A stretch of 64,000 bases of DNA from Balneolaceae bacterium (GTDB lineage: Bacteria; Bacteroidota; Rhodothermia; Balneolales; Balneolaceae): positions 1 through 64,000 of the forward strand of contig VEMX01000003.1 of assembly GCA_009711805.1 (NCBI GenBank). The letters run 5' to 3'. A program made the translations under genes and the position numbers. Under the pieces are notes generated by a model. The model saw only the letters and a list, made by a program, of their open reading frames with translations. It had not been told where the DNA came from and did no database searches. This document shows, in pieces, positions 55,101 through 63,107 of this stretch (the first letter of the stretch is position 1; each line of letters begins with the position of its first letter).

Positions 55101-55127
55101 TTAAGAGTGGGAACAGCACGCTGATAA
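55101..55127 (+). promoter_or_regulatory. Sigma-28 promoter of the 55-kb kinase gene
   Basis: TTAAGAGT, 11 bases, then GCTGATAA (one change from GCCGATAA). The start would be near 55134, 28 bases before the ATG, which has AAGGAAGG upstream. Confidence 0.65.
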
Positions 55128-55161
55128 TCGTGTAAGTGAATGAAAACTAAAGGAAGGTAAA

Positions 55162-56214
55162 ATGAGTTTAATGAATCAAAAACTGTTCACAATAGATGGT
55201 TATAATAGCAAGGAATATGCATTTAATAATAATGATGAGTACTATGGTAAAACTCTACAGCATACAATAATGGAATTTGCAAGAGCTTTCATTGCTGATA
55301 TTTCTCATCCTATCTTTATTATTGATAGTGAAACAAATCGTATTATTTATGCCAATGAAGCCGCAACTCCAGTTCAGGGAGAATATGATCTTGTAGGTGA
55401 ACAGTTTAAAGCAGCTGTTCAGGTTTTTGCTAAAGATATCACTGATGAGTCTATCGCCTTTTTTAACCGGCAATGGTATAACCTAAAGGAAAAATCTTTT
55501 GAATGGGAAAATTCAACCTTTCTCATAAAAGAATTACAGCCCCGGCCCGGCGTTCCTGACCAAGATACCCTGGAGACCTGGAAAAATATGATTGCGGTAA
55601 TGCTTCACCGGTTTCGTTCTCCACTTACGGGCATGACTGGCTACCTTGACATGATGGAAGATCAGAGCCAGAACGAATCCCACAAAAAATGGTTTGCCCT
55701 TATAAATAAGGGAATTGACCACCTCTATAATATGATGGATGAGATGGAGGCTCTGTATAACATCCCTGCCAATTACAACGATTCCAAATCATCTGAAACG
55801 GATGCCGTTGCCATCATCAACAATATCATTTTAAACTTACCTTCTGAAATACAAAAGAAGATTGCATTTGAGCAGGCCGATGAAAACATCACTTTCACCT
55901 GCAATCCACTCAACCTTAAGCAGATTATCAACGTTTTGCTTAAAAATGCCCTGGAGCATTCTGCAAATGAAAACGAGCCTATCCAAATCACGATAAATGC
56001 CAACCGGTACATTCAAATATCAAATCCAGGAAAAGTAATTCCCGACTCTATTCGCAAAAATATTTTCCATCCTTTTGTTACCAGCAAAGCTAATAACCTG
56101 GGTATTGGGTTAACCATGGCCTTGTTGTATGCCTATCAATTTGGCGGAAGTGTTTTCCTTACACGGAACAGTGAAGAATGCGGAATCAGCTTTACCCTTT
56201 GTTTTCCAAACTAA
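55162..56214 (+). CDS. PAS histidine kinase, likely partner of the flagellar NtrC-type activator
   Basis: 350 residues, no membrane segment. A PAS-like part (about 30-115; HPIFIIDSETNRIIYANEAA) precedes a HisKA domain with His149 in MLHRFRSPLTGMTGYLDMM and a HATPase domain with the N box (IINVLLKNALEHSANENEP) and GIGLTMALLYAYQFGGSV. Soluble PAS kinases of this layout (FlrB, FleS, FlgS) phosphorylate the sigma-54 activator in other bacteria. It lies next to the flgB operon but far from the regulator gene at 17.2 kb. The pairing is inferred. Confidence 0.85.
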   Translation: MSLMNQKLFTIDGYNSKEYAFNNNDEYYGKTLQHTIMEFARAFIADISHPIFIIDSETNRIIYANEAATPVQGEYDLVGEQFKAAVQVFAKDITDESIAFFNRQWYNLKEKSFEWENSTFLIKELQPRPGVPDQDTLETWKNMIAVMLHRFRSPLTGMTGYLDMMEDQSQNESHKKWFALINKGIDHLYNMMDEMEALYNIPANYNDSKSSETDAVAIINNIILNLPSEIQKKIAFEQADENITFTCNPLNLKQIINVLLKNALEHSANENEPIQITINANRYIQISNPGKVIPDSIRKNIFHPFVTSKANNLGIGLTMALLYAYQFGGSVFLTRNSEECGISFTLCFPN

Positions 56215-56345
56215 GAGGAGCATTGATATTTCCTTTTATAAGTAGTAGCACATTTCAACTGGCCTGCTTTTCCTGCTAAAACCAGCAAAAGAAATAGCCT
56301 GTTAAAAAACGAAATTAGCTTAATATAAATATGTACATATGCCAT

Positions 56346-56372
56346 TTATGTTTTACCGAAATCAGTCGATAA
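56346..56372 (+). promoter_or_regulatory. Sigma-28 promoter of the 56-kb PAS gene
   Basis: TTATGTTT, 11 bases, then GTCGATAA (56365-56372). The -35 matches six of eight positions of TAAAGTTT. Start near 56379, leader about 38 bases. Confidence 0.6.
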
Positions 56373-56416
56373 AAAGAATGTGATTATATTTCAAATAACT
56401 TTCTAATCCTGCCCAG

Positions 56417-57829
56417 ATGCTTACTGAAGAAAAAGCCCAGCCTAAAACCAATACTATAAAGAGTACAACCCCTGCTCCTAAGCAGGAGGTTAGTCCTGCC
56501 AGTCAGGAAAATTCTTTTACCTATAATAACCTGTTCTTTTCCGTTACTGATTCGAAGGCGGCTATTACCCATGTGAATGATTTTTTTGCTCAAGTCAGTA
56601 AATATGAGCAACACGAAATTGTAGGTTTACACAGCAAAAAACTATGGCATAAAGATATGCCCCGGGCTATTTCCAATATCTTTTACCGTTATCAAGAATC
56701 AAAAAAAACGGCGGCAGCTTATGTAAAGAATGTAACTAAAGACGGTTCCTATTTTTGGGCAATGGAAGTTTCCTTCCCCTGTAAGGGCGGGCACCTTTCA
56801 ATCCGGCTAAAACCTGGAAGTACGCTGTTTGGCACAGTCCAAAAGATGTACACAAAAATTCTTCGGCTTGAAGAGGATCTGGATTGGGAAGAAAATCAAC
56901 AGGAAGCAGCCCAGGCATCACACAATTATCTTTTGGAATTGGTAAACAAAGAAGGCTTTGCCGATTACGAAGAGTTTATGTGGAATGCCCTACAGCTTGA
57001 AATGCGTAACCGTGAAGAAAAACTAGCCACCTCTTCGGTATCGGCCGATAACAATAAAGCGGTACCCCCTTCATTATTAAAGCTGGAATCTATTTTAGCT
57101 GAATTGGTACTATCGCTGGAAAACCTGGAAGATATTCACGGAGCTCTTGTCGACCATTCGAATTATATCCTCAAGCTGGCACGTTCTATTCTTTTACTAT
57201 CTCTAAATGCCCAGATTGGTTCTTCCAAGCTCAACCAAAGTGACCACTCGTTATCCGTAGTGGCTGAAAAGATGGGTGAACAATCAGTATCGGGAGAAGA
57301 AAAATTAATTAAAATAAAGGAGAGTATTCAAAGCCTGAGTACTCTTATTGGAAAACTGAACCTCAAAATTATTTCTTCCAAACTTCAGGTTGAAATGACA
57401 ACCAGTTATCTTTCTGAAACATATCAGGATCAGGAAGGAGGCAGCACTTCATCTGTTGCTGAAAAAGAGACCAAAGGAATGCTAAACGATGCCTTTATGC
57501 CTACTGTAGACCAAGTAATGAACGGCATAGGCAAAATCCCTGCTAACCTCAGAGAACTCCTCCATGGTGTTAAAGATATTGAGCGATTTCTGCAGGTTCT
57601 CCGGTTTATTCATATTACCGGTAAAGTAGAAGTAGCACGCATGAATGAAGAGGCTAACTCTTTTTCTACTACTTTTCAGGACCTTGTTCGGGAAATTCAA
57701 ACCGCAGAAAAACATCTTAAAAAACTCACTACTGTGGTAGAAGACAACAAAGGAACAGCTACTATGTATGTAGATTACAGAGAACGGCTTTACAACATCA
57801 TCCGTAATATTGAGCGTATCGACTGGTAA
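56417..57829 (+). CDS. PAS protein with degenerate chemoreceptor signalling tip
   Basis: 470 residues, soluble. After a Pro/Gln-rich start comes an Aer-like PAS domain (about 35-135: LFFSVTDSKAAITHVNDFF, then EIVGLHSKKLWHKDMPRAI). A helical middle follows. The segment ILLLSLNAQIGSSKLNQSDH then SLSVVAEKMGEQS lines up with the MCP tip [20 protein letters not shown] then [14 protein letters not shown], with the conserved Glu, Ala and Arg residues changed. More helices follow to the end. It may be a soluble sensor with a reduced CheA/CheW contact tip. It has its own sigma-28 motif. Confidence 0.7.
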   Translation: MLTEEKAQPKTNTIKSTTPAPKQEVSPASQENSFTYNNLFFSVTDSKAAITHVNDFFAQVSKYEQHEIVGLHSKKLWHKDMPRAISNIFYRYQESKKTAAAYVKNVTKDGSYFWAMEVSFPCKGGHLSIRLKPGSTLFGTVQKMYTKILRLEEDLDWEENQQEAAQASHNYLLELVNKEGFADYEEFMWNALQLEMRNREEKLATSSVSADNNKAVPPSLLKLESILAELVLSLENLEDIHGALVDHSNYILKLARSILLLSLNAQIGSSKLNQSDHSLSVVAEKMGEQSVSGEEKLIKIKESIQSLSTLIGKLNLKIISSKLQVEMTTSYLSETYQDQEGGSTSSVAEKETKGMLNDAFMPTVDQVMNGIGKIPANLRELLHGVKDIERFLQVLRFIHITGKVEVARMNEEANSFSTTFQDLVREIQTAEKHLKKLTTVVEDNKGTATMYVDYRERLYNIIRNIERIDW

Positions 57830-57950
57830 ACTTCTGGCCTTCCTGCTCTTTTATTTAACATTAGTACCAGGAGTTTTGCCCTCTATCCCTCCTTAATATA
57901 GTTCAATTAGGAATTAAGAATTATTCAATTAAAAATTAAGAATAGTTTAA

Positions 57951-58041
57951 TTAGGAATGCGTGTCTGCCTTTTGCCTTTTCATATGTTGGGCATTTTATT
58001 TATTTGAGACTCTTCCCCATGGGGATGCTTGGGGCACGCGA
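57951..58041 (+). repeat. 91-base direct repeat, copy 1
   Basis: Starts TTAGGAATGCGTGTCTGCC and ends CACGCGA. It recurs, with scattered substitutions, at 58528-58618 in the same orientation, and its first part again at about 58863-58900. Confidence 0.8.
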
Positions 58042-58423
58042 GGTACTTCCCAGAAAAGTGTGTCTTCCGGTAGCATAAAAAAGGCTTCTTGTGTAGGTTT
58101 GGCGGCGCTGGCAGGGGTCTGTGAGAAATGGCGAGGAAAATACCGGCGATTTGCCCCCTTAAACAATGAACCAAGATATCGGGCGGGGTTCACCTATTTA
58201 AACTACGGGGGTATTAAAGAATGAGTCATCGCGGGCGAAGTGTATACGAAGACCCGCGATCTCCCTGGTACGGGCAAGGTGGTTAACAACGAGGCCGCGG
58301 CAGGGGTACCCCATGTGGAGGGAGATCCCGGATCGGCGACTTCACTTCGTTACGCCTTGTCCGGGATGACGGGGTTTTCCCGCACGCATCCCGATTTGAT
58401 CGGGAGAAGATGCGGAATCACCT
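58040..58423 (+). repeat. 384-base interspersed repeat, copy B (intact)
   Basis: Matches the 35.2-35.8 kb copy in inverted orientation over its full length. Here the TTAA target is uninterrupted, so this copy shows the state before the MITE insertion. The two copies flank about 22 kb of flagellar genes head to head. Confidence 0.82.
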
Positions 58424-58429
58424 CCTTAA

Positions 58430-58532
58430 CCCGAATTATTCACGAATGGATGCAAAATGACGATCTATATACTTGAATATATTACCGTTGAATTGCTTTA
58501 TGTAATAGCCCAATTTTGAGGTACGGATTAGG
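58430..58532 (+). mobile_element. Truncated left end of the MITE-like element
   Basis: 103 bases nearly identical to 35444-35546, starting at the CCCGAATTATTCACGAA end directly after a TTAA (58426-58429). It stops where the second 91-base repeat begins, so the right end is missing. Confidence 0.75.
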
Positions 58533-58618
58533 AATGTGTGTCCGCCTTTTGCCTTTTCACATGTTGGGCATTTTGTTTATTTGAGACTCTTCCCCATGGG
58601 GATGCCTGGGGTACGCGA
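58528..58618 (+). repeat. 91-base direct repeat, copy 2
   Basis: Second copy of the repeat at 57951-58041, 577 bases away, overlapping the broken edge of the MITE fragment by a few bases (TTAGG shared). Confidence 0.8.
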
Positions 58619-58826
58619 TCCCAGGCTTCTCTTGTAACACATTTTTAACCGCTCAGGGTTGACAGCTTTGGTGATTGAGTGATTAGGGAATGAGTGTTGA
58701 AGTGAAAGGGGAAAAGTGAGAAGTGAGGGGGCAGACTTGAGATTGGAGATTGAAGATTTGAGAAGATCTCGGGGCTTCTGCCATGGGCATGTATGAAAAT
58801 TAAAGTCAAGAAAAAAAGTTTTCCCA

Positions 58827-58900
58827 TTAAGAATTATTCAATTAAAAATTAAGAATAGTTCAACTAGGAATGCGTGTCTGCCTTTTGCCTTTCACATGTT
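58827..58900 (+). repeat. Partial third repeat copy
   Basis: Near-identical to 57914-57988: an AT-rich lead (TTAAGAATTATTCAATT) followed by the start of the 91-base repeat, ending at CACATGTTGG. Confidence 0.7.
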
Positions 58901-59014
58901 GGCCGTTCCCGGTTACGATTGAGGGGTGTTGGGTGCGGCTTTGAATAATCGGAAGGTTTCCGGCATCATTTCAACCAGTATTTAATTGAGTAAATAGCTG
59001 TGCTACGAATACCT

Positions 59015-60121
59015 TTAATAGCCAGCCTTGTTGACATCCACCTCTATCATGTCAAACTTCATATAAAAGGTAGTACCGCTGCTGTTGCCTTCATATCTGA
59101 ACTCACCGCCTAATTGGCGCACCAATGTTTTCAGCAACTTCATACCCAGCTTATTATGGTTTGAGGCTACCTGTTCGTTGGTTAACCCTTTTCCATTGTC
59201 AGAGATAAACATATAAACTGCACCATTTTTTTGGTAGAACTGAACAGCCAGTACACCACCAGCTTCCTGTTCGGTATAGGCATGTTTATATACATTGGTA
59301 ATAACCTCATTCAGTATTAAAGAACAGGGATGGCCTTGTTTTACACTCAACACAATAGGTTCTACATCAAGTTTCACATCAATTTTTGACTTAGCTCTCG
59401 GATATTTTCCAGCTACGCAATCAATGATTTTTTCGATATAAGGTTTAAAGTTTATTTCTGAGAGGCTTTCAGATTCATAGAGCAGTTCGTGCATGGAGGC
59501 CATGGTCTGGATTCTGCCAACCCCGGTAAACAGTTTATCTTTAAGCACTTTTTCCTCCTCATTAAAAGCCTGCAGCTCCATAAGTCCGGAAATAACAGCG
59601 AGGTTATTTTTAACCCTGTGGTGTAGTTCCGATAGTAAAACAGTTTGTTCTTTCATGGCTTCGTTAAGTTTGTTTTCTGTTTGTCGGAAAGGGGTTACAT
59701 CCTGCCCGGTTATCAGAAAGTTGGTTACATCTCCATACTCATCCTGGTAAGGAGCCACCTCAATGGATAATGCATAGGGATCTCCTTGCCTGCTACGGTT
59801 CATCAACTCTCCTTTCCAGCCCCGGCCTTCTGCAATAGCCTGCATCAGTTCCTGGTATTCATCTTTGGAAGTAATATCGCATGTGAGGAACCACAAGCCT
59901 TTTCCTGTAATTTCTTCTGGTTCATATCCCGATGTATCTACAAATGTTGGATTGGCATACTCAATAAGCCCTTGACGATTTGTAATTAGAACGATGGAAG
60001 GTGAAAGCTCAATCGCTTTTGTAAATTTTTGGCTCTTATTCTTACTCTCTTTCCAACTTTTTAATGTACTTGTAGTTTCCTGGTATGCATTTTGGGTACC
60101 ATTCCTTTTTTGTGCTTTCAT
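59015..60121 (-). CDS. PAS histidine kinase of the HisKA_2 type
   Basis: 368 residues, soluble. A PAS domain (about 35-145: IVLITNRQGLIEYANPTFVD, then TSGYEPEEITGK) precedes the HisKA_2 box LLSELHHRVKNNLAVISGL (His167/168) and a HATPase domain (LILNEVITNVYKHAYTEQEA; SDNGKGLT). Such kinases often act in general stress or light/redox signalling and feed separate response regulators. None is beside it. It lies between the repeat zone and the chemoreceptor gene. The ATG has AAGGTGA upstream. Confidence 0.88.
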   Translation of the reverse strand: MKAQKRNGTQNAYQETTSTLKSWKESKNKSQKFTKAIELSPSIVLITNRQGLIEYANPTFVDTSGYEPEEITGKGLWFLTCDITSKDEYQELMQAIAEGRGWKGELMNRSRQGDPYALSIEVAPYQDEYGDVTNFLITGQDVTPFRQTENKLNEAMKEQTVLLSELHHRVKNNLAVISGLMELQAFNEEEKVLKDKLFTGVGRIQTMASMHELLYESESLSEINFKPYIEKIIDCVAGKYPRAKSKIDVKLDVEPIVLSVKQGHPCSLILNEVITNVYKHAYTEQEAGGVLAVQFYQKNGAVYMFISDNGKGLTNEQVASNHNKLGMKLLKTLVRQLGGEFRYEGNSSGTTFYMKFDMIEVDVNKAGY

Positions 60122-60253
60122 ACTAAATCACCTTAATCATGTCATTAATGTCTTCCGTTTGTTGTATGCATTTGCTGACATTCGACAAGCTGCTGATAAA
60201 AAGAAGAACGTTCTCTCTTGCTATAGAACCTCTTTCGTCAACTTGCTTATTGG

Positions 60254-60280
60254 TTATCGGCATATGCTTTCCTCATTCAT
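60254..60280 (-). promoter_or_regulatory. Weak sigma-28-like promoter of the HisKA_2 kinase
   Basis: Minus-strand GCCGATAA (60261-60254) is a perfect -10, but the -35 position reads ATGAATGA, a poor match. Start near 60247, leader about 126 bases. Confidence 0.4.
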
Positions 60281-60375
60281 ACTTTTCTGAGCTTATATCA
60301 TGTGCTGCTTATTAATTATTGGAAACCGTGCTTTACGGCAAATTTTTCAAATTCAACTAAATCTCACCTAAACAG

Positions 60376-60411
60376 AAAAAGGACGGCAGGTGTATGATAA
60401 GCCTGCAGTCC
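60376..60411 (-). terminator. Intrinsic terminator after the chemoreceptor gene
   Basis: Minus-strand GGACTGCAGG, 11 bases, CCTGCCGTCC, then TTTTT. The stem has one mismatch. It ends the cheW-chemoreceptor unit. Confidence 0.85.
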
Positions 60412-60431
60412 AAATTCAGTTTCTTTTCGGC

Positions 60432-62228
60432 TTAAAAATCACTGAAGTCATCATCATCAAATGGGATCAGCTCATGAGCTTCTACTCTTTTTGAAGATCC
60501 ATTTCCATTCTGAGGATTTATATTCTTCTGGGCAGAGCCATTGGTTCCATTTCCGCTATGGTCGTTACTACTATGGCCATTCCCCGTGCCAAAATTTTCA
60601 TTAATACTGTTTCCTGATCCAACTCCACCATTACTCAAATTTTGTGGAGGCTGAAAATCATTCAGATTCGAGAAGTTTTGAGGGCGGCTGTTTGAACCAT
60701 TCCCAAACTCCTTGGTTGCCGCTCCTCCTACAAGATTTACAAGCTCGCTGATGATATGATCCATCTCATTTGCCTGCGACGACAGTTCTTCTGCGGCACT
60801 GGCAGACTCTTCAGATGCGGAAGCATTACCCTGCACCACATTATCCATATCAGACATTACTGTATTCATTTGCTGAATTCCTTCTGACTGTTCTTTGGAT
60901 GCAGCCGATATCTCAACTACCAGGGTACTTACACTTCCAATACTTTGTTCAATTTTTTCGAGGTTTTCAGATACTTCGCTGGCAACACTTGATCCGCGGT
61001 CGGAACTGGCCTGAGATTTCTGAATTAACTCAGATGTATTTTGTGCAGCTTCAGCACTTCGCTGGGCCAGGTTGCGAACTTCTTCGGCCACTACGGCAAA
61101 GCCTTTACCTGCTTCACCGGCCCGTGCAGCTTCAACTGCGGCATTAAGAGCCAGTAAATTAGTCTGGAAGGCAATGTCATCAATCGTTTTAATAATCTTA
61201 GATGTTTCCTGAGAAGAATCCTTGATCTCATCCATGGCCTCCGTCATACGGTGCATGGCTTTCACTCCGTTTTCTACCAACGGTTTCGATTCTTTCATAG
61301 CCAATTCAGCTTCGCTTGAGTTTTCTGCGGTTTGTTTAATTTGCGAAGACATTTCTTCCAACGATGAAGTTGTTTCCTGCAAACTTGCAGCTTGCTGACT
61401 GGCACTCTCGGCCAATGCCTGGCTGGAGCTGGATAACTGCCCGGAAGAGGCATTCACCTGTTCGGAACCACTCTTTAGCTTCTCTATTATTCCCTGCAGG
61501 GTAATACTTATAGATCGGCCTACAAATAATCCAAATATTAATGCACCTGCTACAGCTACTATTACACCAACACCAATCACCCACATATAGCTGCTTACTG
61601 TTGCCTGAGTCTCATCAGCAACATCTTGAACACCCTGTGCTGCAGACTCATTAATAGCCACCGTAATTTCAAGCAGTCTGTCGTATTGCTTAGCTGCATT
61701 GGCTTTGGCCTGCATCAGCTGATTACTTAAGGAACTAAGCGCGGCTGGATCGGTATTATTGTTAATTTCTTTATTTGCTGCATAATAGGTTTCAAGGTTC
61801 TTTTTATATCCTTTAATTTCTGTTTCAAGAGCTCCTATATTTTCCTGCAGTGCCGGCATATCATTATTATCTGCCAGATTCACCAGTTTGGTATATTCAC
61901 TTTCAATATTATCAAATCGTGAAAGAGCCGATTCTATATATTTTTCATTCCCAGAGCTGCTGTATTGCAGATGCTCATAACCGGCTTTTCGAACACCTTC
62001 TTCTATTTCCCCTGTTGAGCCCCACTCATAAATATATACATCTATCAAGCGCTCTGAATGGCCCTGAATTTTACTGAGTGAAAAAATAGCAATAGCGCCC
62101 AATATAAATGTTACAGCAGAAGCTGTTAACGTCAGGAATAAAACCCTCTGCCCTATTGTTCGCTTACTCCCCCCGGTATTAGCAGCTCCGGAGAATAATT
62201 TGTTTAAGTATTTATTTGAGAAAGACAT
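60432..62228 (-). CDS. Methyl-accepting chemotaxis protein
   Basis: 598 residues. N-terminal membrane segment (about 29-51), a helical periplasmic 4-helix sensor (about 52-210), a second membrane segment (about 213-236), then the signalling domain with the tip [20 protein letters not shown], then [20 protein letters not shown]. After the methylation helices a long Asn/Gly/Ser-rich linker leads to a C-terminal tail, [13 protein letters not shown]. The tail is conserved in the next chemoreceptor and may tether adaptation enzymes. It follows cheW by 33 bases. Confidence 0.95.
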   Translation of the reverse strand: MSFSNKYLNKLFSGAANTGGSKRTIGQRVLFLTLTASAVTFILGAIAIFSLSKIQGHSERLIDVYIYEWGSTGEIEEGVRKAGYEHLQYSSSGNEKYIESALSRFDNIESEYTKLVNLADNNDMPALQENIGALETEIKGYKKNLETYYAANKEINNNTDPAALSSLSNQLMQAKANAAKQYDRLLEITVAINESAAQGVQDVADETQATVSSYMWVIGVGVIVAVAGALIFGLFVGRSISITLQGIIEKLKSGSEQVNASSGQLSSSSQALAESASQQAASLQETTSSLEEMSSQIKQTAENSSEAELAMKESKPLVENGVKAMHRMTEAMDEIKDSSQETSKIIKTIDDIAFQTNLLALNAAVEAARAGEAGKGFAVVAEEVRNLAQRSAEAAQNTSELIQKSQASSDRGSSVASEVSENLEKIEQSIGSVSTLVVEISAASKEQSEGIQQMNTVMSDMDNVVQGNASASEESASAAEELSSQANEMDHIISELVNLVGGAATKEFGNGSNSRPQNFSNLNDFQPPQNLSNGGVGSGNSINENFGTGNGHSSNDHSGNGTNGSAQKNINPQNGNGSSKRVEAHELIPFDDDDFSDF

Positions 62229-62261
62229 GGTGTTTAATGATTTAGTGTTTTTTAAATTGAT

Positions 62262-62774
62262 TTATACTGTGGGTTCGCTGGAATCCATGACCTCTTCGGG
62301 TACATCAAATAGTACTTTATGAATATCAATGATCATTTTTACAGACTCTTTTACTTTACCAATACCAGCCAGGTATTCACCGTTTCCTTCAATACCGAAA
62401 GACGGTACTCCTTCAATCTGACTGTCTTTTATATCTGCTACTTCCGATACTTTATCGACCAGCACTCCCATAAGGTGTTGGTCTTCTTGCACTACAATGA
62501 CACAGGTTTCATCTGTATCCTCAATAGCGGCTAATTCAAACCTCAGGCGTAAGTTCATAACCGGAACTATTTTTCCCCTCAGGTTTAGCACCCCTCGGAT
62601 ATATGCAGGCATCCGTGGAACTGGGGTAATGGGCATAAGCCCAATGATCTCCTGGACTTTCAGGATTTCAATAGCATACTCTTCTTCACCTAAAAAGAAA
62701 CTCAGGAATTTCCCTCCTGCTATATCAAGCCCGGACTCTTCAGCTTCTGTATCTTTAGCCAGTGCTTCTTCCAT
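62262..62774 (-). CDS. cheW: Chemotaxis coupling protein CheW
   Basis: 170 residues. CheW fold features: GGKFLSFFLGEEEYAIEILK, then VQEIIGLMPITPVPRMPAYI, then RGVLNLRGKIVPVMNLRLRF and VDKVSEVADIKDSQIEGVP. It links chemoreceptors to CheA at the membrane. It starts a two-gene unit with the chemoreceptor downstream and has a good sigma-28 motif about 130 bases upstream. Confidence 0.95.
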   Translation of the reverse strand: MEEALAKDTEAEESGLDIAGGKFLSFFLGEEEYAIEILKVQEIIGLMPITPVPRMPAYIRGVLNLRGKIVPVMNLRLRFELAAIEDTDETCVIVVQEDQHLMGVLVDKVSEVADIKDSQIEGVPSFGIEGNGEYLAGIGKVKESVKMIIDIHKVLFDVPEEVMDSSEPTV

Positions 62775-62867
62775 AATTCAAACTTTTAGTTTTGTGTTTT
62801 CTGACGTCCTACTTTTTGTCCCATAACTGATAAAACAAGGATACAAGGCGTAGCGCCAAAACAACTA

Positions 62868-62905
62868 TTCTGAGTTCTAGGTTATTTTCTGAGTTCTAGG
62901 TTATT
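62868..62905. repeat. Two tandem copies of a 19-base unit
   Basis: TTCTGAGTTCTAGGTTATT repeated head to tail with period 19, just downstream of the cheW promoter -10 box. It would lie in the cheW leader. Confidence 0.7.
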
Positions 62906-62931
62906 TATCGGACGGTAAACCCATTTCTTAA
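62905..62931 (-). promoter_or_regulatory. Sigma-28 promoter of cheW
   Basis: Minus-strand TTAAGAAA (62931-62924), 11 bases, then TCCGATAA (62912-62905). The start would be near 62898, a leader of about 124 bases. Confidence 0.68.
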
Positions 62932-63039
62932 ATCATTTTAATAATTATCCTCAAAGTGCCATAGAACTGGCTATCAATGGCTTATGTTCTTTGGCTGAGT
63001 GCTATCTTCCGGACAGATTTCCCTCATTTTCTCAGACAT

Positions 63040-63081
63040 AAAAAAAGGCAGCTAATGAATCTGACATCAACTACCTTTTTT
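63040..63081 (-). terminator. Intrinsic terminator after the second chemoreceptor
   Basis: Minus-strand GGTAGTTGATG, a short loop, CATTAGCTGCC, then seven T. The stem uses G-U pairs. It separates this gene from cheW. Confidence 0.8.
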
Positions 63082-63107
63082 AGATCGATATTTATTTACG
63101 TTCTTGG

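Larger units (their letters stand above)
57830..59014. other. 1.2-kb gene-free repeat zone
   Basis: No supported gene. It holds the intact 384-base repeat, a 103-base piece of the MITE, two copies of a 91-base direct repeat and a third partial copy. The stretch 58640-58810 is purine-rich on the plus strand and shows nothing else I recognise. Confidence 0.7.
60122..60431 (-). other. Intergenic stretch between chemoreceptor and PAS kinase
   Basis: About 310 bases without a gene. It contains the terminator after the chemoreceptor gene and a weak sigma-28-like motif toward the kinase. Confidence 0.6.

Noticed and set aside
58240-58476. Open frame in the intact repeat copy
   Set aside because: Runs from the repeat into the MITE fragment, so its C-terminus is made of unrelated sequence; not a gene.
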